DNA from: Microbacteriaceae bacterium
GTDB taxonomy: Bacteria; Actinomycetota; Actinomycetes; Actinomycetales; Microbacteriaceae
Assembly: GCA_003454135.1 (NCBI GenBank)
Contig: DMKW01000136.1
Location: 447-5,466 of the forward strand
DNA length: 5,020 bases
Reading direction: 5' to 3'
The position numbers were made by a program, and so were the translations under genes. Below are positions 1 to 5,020 of the stretch, piece after piece (positions within the stretch are counted from its first letter, which is position 1; each line of letters starts with the position of its first letter). Under the pieces are notes generated by a model. That model saw only the letters and a program-made list of their open reading frames with translations, had not been told where the DNA came from and did no database searches.

Positions 1-301
1 CGCCTCCGACGAGTTCTCCGGCAATGGGAACTTCGCCTAGCCAGATGAAGGCGATGAGGACCGCAACGGCGGGCACGAGGTAGAGCAGCGATGTTGACGT
101 CACGACAGGAAGGCGGGCTACCGCGTATCCCCAGAGCACGAAGCCGAGGGCCGACGGAAGCACCCCGAGGTAGACCGCGGCGAGCCAGGCCGGAGCATCC
201 GCCGACATGATCTGGCTCCACCCGAACGGCACAAACGGGAGTGTCATCACGGTGCCGACGACCAGCCCGTATGTCGCGACCTCGATTGCGCTGTACTTTT
301 C
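1..301 (-). pseudogene. EamA/DMT-family transporter, C-terminal remnant (5' half lost; 3' end off window)
   Basis: Read on the minus strand from about 301 down to 2, the frame gives a clean EamA second-repeat sequence. It starts EKYSAIEVATYGLVVGT and continues through three hydrophobic helices: one around GLVVGTVMTLPF, one around WLAAVYLGVLPSALGFVLWG, and one around STSLLYLVPAVAVLIAF followed by WLGE. The SALGF, LYLVP and LGE elements are typical of drug/metabolite transporters, which export or import small metabolites across the inner membrane and usually have ten helices in two EamA repeats. Upstream the frame leaves the family: residues GFHFGDG are antisense to the LysR remnant, and an in-frame TGA lies at 328-326. 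No start codon lies between that stop and the homologous part, so the first repeat and translation start are gone. The true C-terminus is beyond position 1. The family call is firm; the transported substrate cannot be told. An assembly join would give the same picture. Confidence 0.82.
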
Positions 302-997
302 ACCGTCGCCGAAATGGAAGCCGCTTCACTCCGCGACGGCACCGCCGGAACCTACCGAATCGCCGCCTTTCCCACGGCGGCGCGCGCCATCATGCCGTCG
401 GTGTGGCAGTCGATCGGCGCATCGCCAGACTTTGGTGTGGAGCTGCGGCTGATGGAAATGGAACCCAGCCACTCCATCGCGGCGTTGGCAGCGGGCGAGA
501 TCGAACTCGCTGTCGCGCACTCCTACTCCAACATGCCGCCCATCGAAGGCCCGGGGTTGATCGTCAAACAGATCGCCACGGAAACGGTGCGACTCGCCGT
601 GAACGACAACGACTGGACGGGCTCCGGCGGAGGGCGAGTGAATCTCTCGGATTTCGCCGCCCACGACTGGATAGTTCCCAGCCGGGAATGGACCTGCTAC
701 GACATGGTCCATCGAGCGTGCGACCTGGCAGGATTCGAGCCGCGCGCGATTGCCGAGGCCACCGACTTCCGCGTGCAACTCGCGCTCGTCGCCGCGGGCG
801 TCGGGGTCGCGCTGATCCCCGAGCTGGGCGCGATCGATCCGCCCGGAGGGGTGTCGCTGCTCGAACTCGAAAGTCCCATCTACCGCCACATCGTGCTGGT
901 GTCCCGCCGCGCCCCCGCCGCCGATGCCGGCCTCGTGCGAATCCAGGAGTTCATCGCGGCCAAGGCGGAGGCCGCGCTGGTCGACCCCGGGGCCTAG
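302..997 (+). pseudogene. LysR-family transcriptional regulator, effector-binding domain only (HTH lost)
   Basis: From about the ATG at 314 to TAG at 995-997 the frame encodes about 227 residues matching the periplasmic-binding-like effector domain of LysR regulators. It opens with the end of the linker helix (AEMEAASLRDGTAGTYRIAAF), then PTAARAIMP, GEIELAVAHSY in the middle, and the late ALVAAGVGVALIPEL motif that is highly characteristic. Intact LysR proteins are about 300 residues and begin with a winged helix-turn-helix of about 60 residues plus a linker helix. Here everything before the linker end is missing. The same frame stays open upstream to beyond 200, but those codons are the antisense of the EamA remnant and do not resemble an HTH. 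There is no convincing Shine-Dalgarno before 314. The product, if made, could not bind DNA. LysR regulators are often divergent from an EamA exporter gene they control, which fits the neighbour. The reading frame has no internal stops, so the loss looks recent. Confidence 0.85.
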
Positions 998-1005
998 TCA
1001 GCCCC
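989..1005. terminator. Possible stem-loop over the abutting convergent stop codons
   Basis: GGGGC at 989-993 and GCCCC at 1001-1005 form a perfect 5-bp GC stem with a 7-base loop that contains the TAG of the LysR remnant and most of the TGA of the oxidase-like gene. It sits where a bidirectional terminator would be expected between convergent genes. There is no T-tract on either side and 5-bp GC repeats are common in such DNA, so this is a weak call. Confidence 0.22.
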
Positions 1006-1447
1006 CGAAGAGCGCCTTCGCGATCTCCTTGACGGAGCGGCCGGGGGCGGTGAACCGGCGGCCGGTGACCGCGCTGGGCGTGATCCGCACGTAGTTCCAC
1101 TTGTCCCTCGGGCTCAGCGAGCGGAGGCCGAGCACGCCGGACTCCTCAATATCCGCGTCCACTCCCAGCCGCTCGGCCTGGCCCTTGACCACCACGCTCC
1201 AGCGCACCCGGCGATGAACGCCCTCCGTTTCGAACGCGACGGAAGGGTGCTCCGTGATGTCCATGAGCTTGGCACCCGGTGCGCTTCGGAAGAAGATCAC
1301 ACGGTCCTTGACGAGGTAGTTGACGGGAAAGATGTCGACTCCGTCGTCGGCGGCGACGGCGAGGCGGCCGACGGCGGCCGCATCCAGAAGCTCCCAGCAC
1401 ACGTCTTCAGAGAGCTCTTCGATGACAGGACTTGCCGAATTGGACAC
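998..1447 (-). CDS. Pyridoxamine 5'-phosphate oxidase family (flavin-binding split-barrel) protein
   Basis: This is a 149-residue protein starting at a GTG (1447-1445). Its body matches the small PPOX-like split beta-barrel family that includes NimA-type proteins. Supporting stretches are GRLAVAADDGVDIFPVNYLV at residues 27-46, VIFFRSAPGAKL at 50-61, and PSVAFETEG at 68-76. WSVVVKGQAERL at 83-94 follows, and a C-terminal helix (SVKEIAKALFGG) closes the protein. Family members bind FMN or a related flavin (some bind F420 or haem) as cytoplasmic dimers; the substrate is usually unknown, so no reaction is assigned. An ATG at 1567 gives a 40-residue in-frame extension, but that part has no family resemblance. 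The GTG has a GAGGAG at 1460-1455 with 7-nt spacing, so GTG is preferred. The TGA (1000-998) directly abuts the TAG of the convergent LysR remnant. It is transcribed in the same direction as the GH15-GH31 operon but 145 bp away, so it probably has its own promoter. Confidence 0.88.
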   Translation of the reverse strand: MSNSASPVIEELSEDVCWELLDAAAVGRLAVAADDGVDIFPVNYLVKDRVIFFRSAPGAKLMDITEHPSVAFETEGVHRRVRWSVVVKGQAERLGVDADIEESGVLGLRSLSPRDKWNYVRITPSAVTGRRFTAPGRSVKEIAKALFGG

Positions 1448-1592
1448 AGTTGCGCTCCTCGCGATTGGGGTCACGAGGCGAAACCGCAACAATTCGGTCA
1501 CGCCTTCGTCGTGGGTCCATCGTCCCCCGATCCGTACCGCCGTGTCGACCGCGAACTCGCATTTCAATCACATTCGATTCACCGTCTCGTGC
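1448..1592. other. Intergenic region between the GH31 and PPOX-like genes
   Basis: This 145-bp gap separates the 3' end of the glycosidase operon from the PPOX-like gene. It should hold the operon's terminator and/or the promoter of the downstream gene. I see no hairpin followed by a T-run on the minus strand. A minus-strand TTGAAA near 1561-1566 resembles a -35 hexamer, but no convincing -10 follows at 16-18 bp. The gap is open in the PPOX frame from 1567, which is expected by chance at this GC content. Confidence 0.6.
1455..1460 (-). promoter_or_regulatory. Shine-Dalgarno deciding the GTG start of the PPOX-like gene
   Basis: Minus-strand GAGGAG lies 7 nt upstream of the GTG at 1447-1445. 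It favours this start over the ATG at 1567, because the extra 40 residues that the ATG would add do not resemble the family. Confidence 0.7.
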
Positions 1593-3818
1593 TCACACCG
1601 CGAAGATCGGCGCCAGTTGCTCCCACGCCGCCGCGCGCACGTAGATCGGGATCTCGTTGATGGGCGCCGGCCGAACGACCACCTGCCCGCCGACCATCGC
1701 ACCCCCGGTCCAGGCGTCCACCCAGTCGCCCTCCGGCAGATAGATCGACCACTCCGTCGCGCCCACTTCGGTGACGGGGGACACGAGAATGTGGTCGCCG
1801 AGCATCCACTGCAGCGGATGACTCCACACGTTTTCGTCGCCGGGCGCGTCGAAATAGAGCGGTCGCATGAGCGGTGCGCCCGTGTCGATGGACTTGCGGG
1901 CCTCGGCGGCGAGGTAGGGAACCAGGCGCTCCCGCAACTGCGCGAAACGACGGAATGCCGGCAGAACTCGATCGTCGGCGTTTCGCTCCGCAATGTTCCA
2001 CGGGGTGCGATCGCCAGAGGGCTGACGGTGGTGGTTGAATTCCGCGTGGTACTGCATGATCGGCACGAATGCGGCGGCCGCGGCGGAGCGGAGATACAAC
2101 TCGCCGCTCGGCACCTCGCCGGAGAATCCGCCCATGTCCCAGCCCCAATAGAGGATGCCGCTGGATGCCGCGGAGAGGCCGGCAAACAGCGACCAGCGGA
2201 ACGCCTCCCAGGTCGAATTCTCGTCCCCCGCCCAATAGGTGCCGTGGGCCTGGCTCCCCGTGAACCCGGCACGGCTGAAGGTGACGGGTGCTTTGCCGGC
2301 GGACCGGAGCAGGTCGCCGAACGCCTTCGCGTAGTGCACGGGGAACAGGGCGTTCCCTTCGTCCCCGTGCTTTCCGTCGAGGTAGCGCAGGTCGCGACCC
2401 CACGCGTGCTCTCCGCCGTCCGTCTTGAATCCGTGGACACCCATGTCTTCGACGAGGTAGCGGCGCTTCTCGGTCCACCATTTCGCCGCTCGATCGTCGG
2501 TGAGGTCGGGCATCAGGCCGAGCGGAAACCACCAGCCGCGATTCCGGTACGGGCGGAGCGACCCGTCGGGCGCTTCCTCCTGCACGAGCACCCCCTCGCG
2601 GATCGCGGCGGCGGCATCCGCCGCGGCCTGGCCCTGCGGGTGCGGTCTCATCTTGACGAGTGGGATCTGCCAGAGATGAATCTTGATCTCGCGCTCGTGC
2701 AGCTCGTCGATCATGCCCTTCGGATCTGGCCACGCCCCGTCCGGCGGGAAGGTGAAGTCGTCGAGCCGGTGCGGTGCACCATCGTCGTTGACCGCGTAGT
2801 GGGCATCCCGCCACGCGGTGAAGGTGCTTTCGTCGCTCCAGGCCTCGATCACGACCGAGCCGACGGGGATGTCGTGTTCGCGGTGCAGGTCCATCTGTCT
2901 CATGACCTCGCGCTGGGTGTTCCACTCGTTAGCGCTCGCCCAGAGTCGGAAGACCCACGACGGCAGCTCGGTGGGGCGACCGACCTCGGAGAGGAACTGG
3001 TCGAGCACCCTGGTCGGTGTCCCGTCGTAGATGGCGAGGTCCAGCACCGAGGCCACCCCGCTCTCGGCGTCCACCTCGGCTTCGACCCAGATGCGTCCGG
3101 CCTCGCGCTCGGCGAAGTCGAACCACACGCGGCGCGAGGTGCGCAGGTGGAAGCCCCACCCGTCTGCGCCGACGATGTGGGCGAAGGGCATGGGCAGGTA
3201 GGTCTTGCGTTCGGCGCCCTGGCTCTTGTATTGCTCGAACACGACCGAGTCGAGGCTTCTGCCGCGGTGATCGAGGGCGTCGAACCGTTCGCCGAGCCCC
3301 GTCACGTGTTCGGCGTCGGCGAGCGGCAGGGCGAACCGTACGCGTCGAATTCTGAGGCCGTCGTCGAGCACGGTCTCGGTGCCCGGGATGACCCGATCCG
3401 CCCCGAGGGTGTGAACGGCGGCCGGCGCCGGTCGCCAGGCGGCGACACGGAAGTCGAACCAGCGGGTGGACTGGGCCCGCGGACCCGACGCCACGAATCG
3501 GTAGCGGTAGTGCTCGCCGGGGCTGAGCGAGTCGAGGCTGAGTTGCCAGCCACCCGATGAACGGGCGAGACGCGCCTGCGCCGACGCGAGGTGGCCACCG
3601 TCGGTCGTTTGCCCCCTCGACTGCCGGGCGGTGGCCTGCAGCTCCAGGCTGCGCGGCTCTCCGCCGTCTAGAACGATCTCGGCGGCGACCGCGGTCACCT
3701 CGGACGATGTGCGTACGCCCAGGACCACGGGCTCGCCCGCGACGGGGTCGATGGGCCAGCGCTGTTCCGTATCCACGGAATACGGATGCCCGGAACCGAA
3801 GGGCCGATGGCGGATCAT
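1593..3818 (-). CDS. Glycoside hydrolase family 31 enzyme (alpha-glucosidase/alpha-xylosidase-like)
   Basis: This 741-residue protein is close to the YicI-type family length. Residues 1 to about 290 form the N-terminal beta-sandwich region, with GLGERFDALDHRG at 174-186. From about 290 the TIM barrel follows: LPSWVFRLWASANEW (285-299), the first strand SVVIEAWSDE (321-330), then HGFKTDGGE (462-470), in which D467 is the expected nucleophile. WAGDENSTW (529-537) carries D532, the expected acid/base; SRAG (515-518), WGWDMGGF (558-565) and MQYH (588-591) are other active-site strands. The C-terminal beta domains include GDHILVSPV and LPEGDWVDAWTG. The family cleaves non-reducing terminal alpha-glycosides with retention; some members are transglycosylases or lyases, so the exact substrate is open. 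There is no signal peptide, so it should be cytoplasmic. The start chosen is ATG 3818-3816, which overlaps the TGA of the GH15 gene as ATGA, with GGAGGT at 3833-3828 upstream. An in-frame ATG at 3911 would add 31 arginine-rich residues inside GH15 coding sequence and is rejected. Confidence 0.94.
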   Translation of the reverse strand: MIRHRPFGSGHPYSVDTEQRWPIDPVAGEPVVLGVRTSSEVTAVAAEIVLDGGEPRSLELQATARQSRGQTTDGGHLASAQARLARSSGGWQLSLDSLSPGEHYRYRFVASGPRAQSTRWFDFRVAAWRPAPAAVHTLGADRVIPGTETVLDDGLRIRRVRFALPLADAEHVTGLGERFDALDHRGRSLDSVVFEQYKSQGAERKTYLPMPFAHIVGADGWGFHLRTSRRVWFDFAEREAGRIWVEAEVDAESGVASVLDLAIYDGTPTRVLDQFLSEVGRPTELPSWVFRLWASANEWNTQREVMRQMDLHREHDIPVGSVVIEAWSDESTFTAWRDAHYAVNDDGAPHRLDDFTFPPDGAWPDPKGMIDELHEREIKIHLWQIPLVKMRPHPQGQAAADAAAAIREGVLVQEEAPDGSLRPYRNRGWWFPLGLMPDLTDDRAAKWWTEKRRYLVEDMGVHGFKTDGGEHAWGRDLRYLDGKHGDEGNALFPVHYAKAFGDLLRSAGKAPVTFSRAGFTGSQAHGTYWAGDENSTWEAFRWSLFAGLSAASSGILYWGWDMGGFSGEVPSGELYLRSAAAAAFVPIMQYHAEFNHHRQPSGDRTPWNIAERNADDRVLPAFRRFAQLRERLVPYLAAEARKSIDTGAPLMRPLYFDAPGDENVWSHPLQWMLGDHILVSPVTEVGATEWSIYLPEGDWVDAWTGGAMVGGQVVVRPAPINEIPIYVRAAAWEQLAPIFAV
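3766..3786. repeat. Perfect 7-bp inverted repeat inside the start of the GH31 gene
   Basis: TCCGTAT (3766-3772) and ATACGGA (3780-3786) are perfect complements separated by 7 nt, beginning about 32 nt after the GH31 ATG. An overlapping alternative pairing, GTTCCG (3764-3769) with CGGAAC (3791-3796), also exists. In mRNA this could form a hairpin within codons 11-18. One or two repeats of this size are expected by chance in 5 kb, so function is unproven. Confidence 0.3.
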
Positions 3819-4960
3819 GCTGGCAGCACCTCCACCTCGACGGCGAGGCGGACGAACATTGCGTGGCTCCAGAGGAGCGGGCTCGCGACCGGCCCCCAGC
3901 GATCGACCCACTCCTGGTTCATGGATGGATCGAGAAGATGATCACCGACCTGCTCGGGCAGTGCCCCGCCGCCATCGGCGGTCGCGGCCGCCCAGGTCAA
4001 CCGTTCGATGGCGCGTTCCCGGTCACCCTCGGCGGCAAAACCGAGGCCCAGGAAACAGCTGAGGAGAGGCCACTGGCCACCGCCGAAGAAGGTGTCGGCC
4101 AGGTAGCGATGCACGCCGCCGCCGACGTTCAGGCCGCCGTCGATTGCGCGTAGCGTGCGTGAACCGATGCGCCCGGATGCTGGGAACACGCCGAGTGGAG
4201 CAACCGCCGCGAGCGCACTCGCATCCACGTCCGCCGAACCGAGCCATTTGGCCAGGTGGCCATCCACCAGCCCACGCTCGACGATCGTGCTCCTGATCGA
4301 CTCGGTCGCCGCGAGCGCCTGCTGGCGGCGGGTGCCGTCGAGAATCCCCGCCTCGGCCACGGCATCAAGGCCCGCGGCGATACAGCACAGCGTCGACACG
4401 TGAACCTCGTCGGCGTTCTCCTCCCACCAGTCGAAGCAGGGGCGCTGCCACGAGGAGGTCAGGTAGTCCACACTCAGCTCGATCGCCCGTGCCCACCGCG
4501 CGAGGTCGGTGCCGTAGCGGCGCGCGTGCTCTGCCGCGGCCCACAGCCATGTTCCGAAGCCGTCGAGCTGGAAGTCCCACCACTCGTCATCCCCTTCCTC
4601 GCCCGCGAAGGTGAACCGGGTGGCGAGCATCTCCGCATCGGGGACCGGGCTACCGGATCGCGCTCGTGAAACGATCTCGACAACCTTGGCTTCGCGATCG
4701 ACGAGGATGCGGCCGCACCAATCGAAGAACCGCTCGGCCGAGTCCTTCGCGCCCGCCGCGGACATCGCGTCGGCGATAAACGCCCCGTCACGAAACCAGC
4801 AGTAGCCGCGGTAGGCGGAAAAGGTGGGGCTCGCCGGATAGGCTCCGGTCGGGTCCTGCAATCGCGCGATCATCTCGACGCTCGCCTCGGCAAGTCGCGT
4901 GAGGTCGTCACGCCCCGGTGCTTCGCTCCCGAACTGAACGCCCTGTTTAGCGTCGGTCAT
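3815..4960 (-). CDS. Glycoside hydrolase family 15-like (glucoamylase-type) enzyme, catalytic barrel only
   Basis: This 381-residue protein has the GH15 (alpha/alpha)6-barrel pattern. Residues 50-58 are YRGYCWFRD, the substrate-binding W-x-R-D segment, and WWDFQLDGFGTWLW (127-140) is the second conserved strip. CFDWWEENADEVHVST (175-190) matches the D-x-W-E-E motif of glucoamylases, making E180 the expected general acid. LPEQVGDHLLDPS (334-346) holds E336, the expected general base. PLLWSHAMFVRLA (361-373) is the typical last helix. The family inverts and releases beta-glucose from non-reducing ends of starch, dextran or trehalose-type substrates; specificity cannot be read here. Bacterial glucoamylases commonly carry an N-terminal beta-sandwich and run to 600 residues or more. 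This one has only about 48 residues before the barrel. No signal peptide is present, so action in the cytoplasm on imported oligosaccharides is inferred. The start is ATG 4960-4958, supported by AGGGAG at 4974-4969. The stop overlaps the GH31 start, making a two-gene operon. Confidence 0.9.
   Translation of the reverse strand: MTDAKQGVQFGSEAPGRDDLTRLAEASVEMIARLQDPTGAYPASPTFSAYRGYCWFRDGAFIADAMSAAGAKDSAERFFDWCGRILVDREAKVVEIVSRARSGSPVPDAEMLATRFTFAGEEGDDEWWDFQLDGFGTWLWAAAEHARRYGTDLARWARAIELSVDYLTSSWQRPCFDWWEENADEVHVSTLCCIAAGLDAVAEAGILDGTRRQQALAATESIRSTIVERGLVDGHLAKWLGSADVDASALAAVAPLGVFPASGRIGSRTLRAIDGGLNVGGGVHRYLADTFFGGGQWPLLSCFLGLGFAAEGDRERAIERLTWAAATADGGGALPEQVGDHLLDPSMNQEWVDRWGPVASPLLWSHAMFVRLAVEVEVLPA
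3828..3833 (-). promoter_or_regulatory. Shine-Dalgarno of the GH31 gene, inside the end of the GH15 gene
   Basis: Minus-strand GGAGGT lies 9 nt before the ATG at 3818-3816. Together with the ATGA overlap it fixes the GH31 start and suggests translational coupling to GH15. Confidence 0.75.
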
Positions 4961-4968
4961 GCTGATGT

Positions 4969-4974
4969 CTCCCT
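4969..4974 (-). promoter_or_regulatory. Shine-Dalgarno of the GH15 gene
   Basis: Minus-strand AGGGAG lies 8 nt before the ATG at 4960-4958 and supports that start. No other in-frame start is visible in the short upstream segment. Confidence 0.65.
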
Positions 4975-4980
4975 GGTTTT

Positions 4981-5000
4981 GCGCACGTCTGACCGTGCGC
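4981..5000. promoter_or_regulatory. Candidate operator: perfect inverted repeat upstream of the GH15-GH31 operon
   Basis: GCGCACG (4981-4987) and CGTGCGC (4994-5000) are perfect complements with a 6-bp spacer, 20 bp in all, located 21-40 bp upstream of the GH15 ATG. The non-coding position, size and symmetry fit a dimeric repressor site. If the AT-rich patch at 5004-5011 is the -10 element, the site would cover the transcription start, where a bound repressor would block expression. The centre is not the CG of typical LacI operators, so the regulator family cannot be named. It lacks a T-run on either strand, which argues against an intrinsic terminator. A 5'-leader hairpin is an alternative. 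Confidence 0.45.
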
Positions 5001-5003
5001 CGA

Positions 5004-5011
5004 CTATTAAA
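5004..5011 (-). promoter_or_regulatory. Possible -10 element of the GH15-GH31 operon
   Basis: Minus-strand TTTAATAG is the only AT-rich patch in an otherwise GC-rich upstream region and sits about 44-51 nt before the GH15 start codon. A -35 element would be beyond the window edge, so the promoter cannot be confirmed. It is also unknown whether another gene precedes GH15 in the same operon. Confidence 0.28.
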
Positions 5012-5020
5012 GGGTCCCGA

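Noticed and set aside
207..452. Plus-strand 81-codon frame across the EamA/LysR junction
   Set aside because: It is antisense to the EamA remnant and then out of frame with the LysR remnant; no domain or ribosome-binding site is seen.
1456..1477. CCTCG/CGAGG inverted repeat overlapping the PPOX Shine-Dalgarno, a possible riboswitch-like sequester
   Set aside because: It has only 5 bp with a 12-nt loop and no further structure; expected by chance in GC-rich DNA.
1448..1567. 40-residue N-terminal extension of the PPOX-like protein from ATG 1567
   Set aside because: It has no family resemblance, and a better placed Shine-Dalgarno precedes the GTG at 1447.
1579..2925. Minus-strand 448-codon frame overlapping GH31
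   Set aside because: It is a frame-shifted reading of the same GH31 coding strand, rich in arginine and proline, with no family features.
1320..3560. Plus-strand open frame of 746 codons opposite the GH31 gene
   Set aside because: It is antisense to a gene with clear GH31 motifs, its translation has low-complexity Arg/Gly/Val-rich composition with no recognisable domain, and it crosses from the PPOX gene through the intergenic gap. High GC content makes such shadows common.
3819..3911. 31-residue N-terminal extension of GH31 from ATG 3911
   Set aside because: It is encoded inside GH15 in another frame and is Arg/Gly/Pro-rich. The ATG at 3818 has both the ATGA coupling and a strong Shine-Dalgarno.
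4961..5020. Intrinsic terminator at the upstream inverted repeat
   Set aside because: No T-run follows the stem on either strand; an operator or leader hairpin fits better.

Overview
The window comes from a high-GC, gene-dense bacterial chromosome with ATGA gene overlap and an accepted GTG start. Codon use and protein composition look like an actinobacterium, plausibly Microbacteriaceae. That assignment is an inference from style, because no rRNA or other marker gene is present.

Left part (1 to 997): two decapitated genes lie back to back. The minus strand holds the C-terminal half of an EamA/DMT-type membrane transporter, which runs off the left edge. The plus strand holds a LysR-type regulator that keeps its effector-binding domain but has no helix-turn-helix. 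The two remnants meet within roughly a dozen bases near position 300-312. The simplest reading is that a divergent lysR/eamA pair lost its shared promoter and both 5' halves in one deletion.

Middle (998 to 1592): a small flavin-binding pyridoxamine 5'-phosphate oxidase-like protein (minus strand, GTG start at 1447) ends exactly where the LysR remnant ends, with the two stop codons abutting. A 145-bp gap (1448-1592) separates it from the next gene.

Right part (1593 to 5020): a two-gene minus-strand operon encodes a glycoside hydrolase family 15 enzyme (first gene, 4960 to 3815) and a family 31 enzyme (second gene, 3818 to 1593). They are joined by an ATGA stop/start overlap. Both keep recognisable catalytic carboxylates and neither has a signal peptide, so they probably act together in the cytoplasm on an imported alpha-linked gluco-oligosaccharide or related glycoside. 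The 60 bp upstream of the operon holds a Shine-Dalgarno sequence, a perfect 7-bp inverted repeat that could be an operator, and an AT-rich patch that could be a -10 element. Any cognate transporter or regulator would lie beyond 5020.

No RNA genes, CRISPR arrays, insertion sequences or tandem repeats were seen. No stretch longer than 300 bases lacks a gene or gene remnant.
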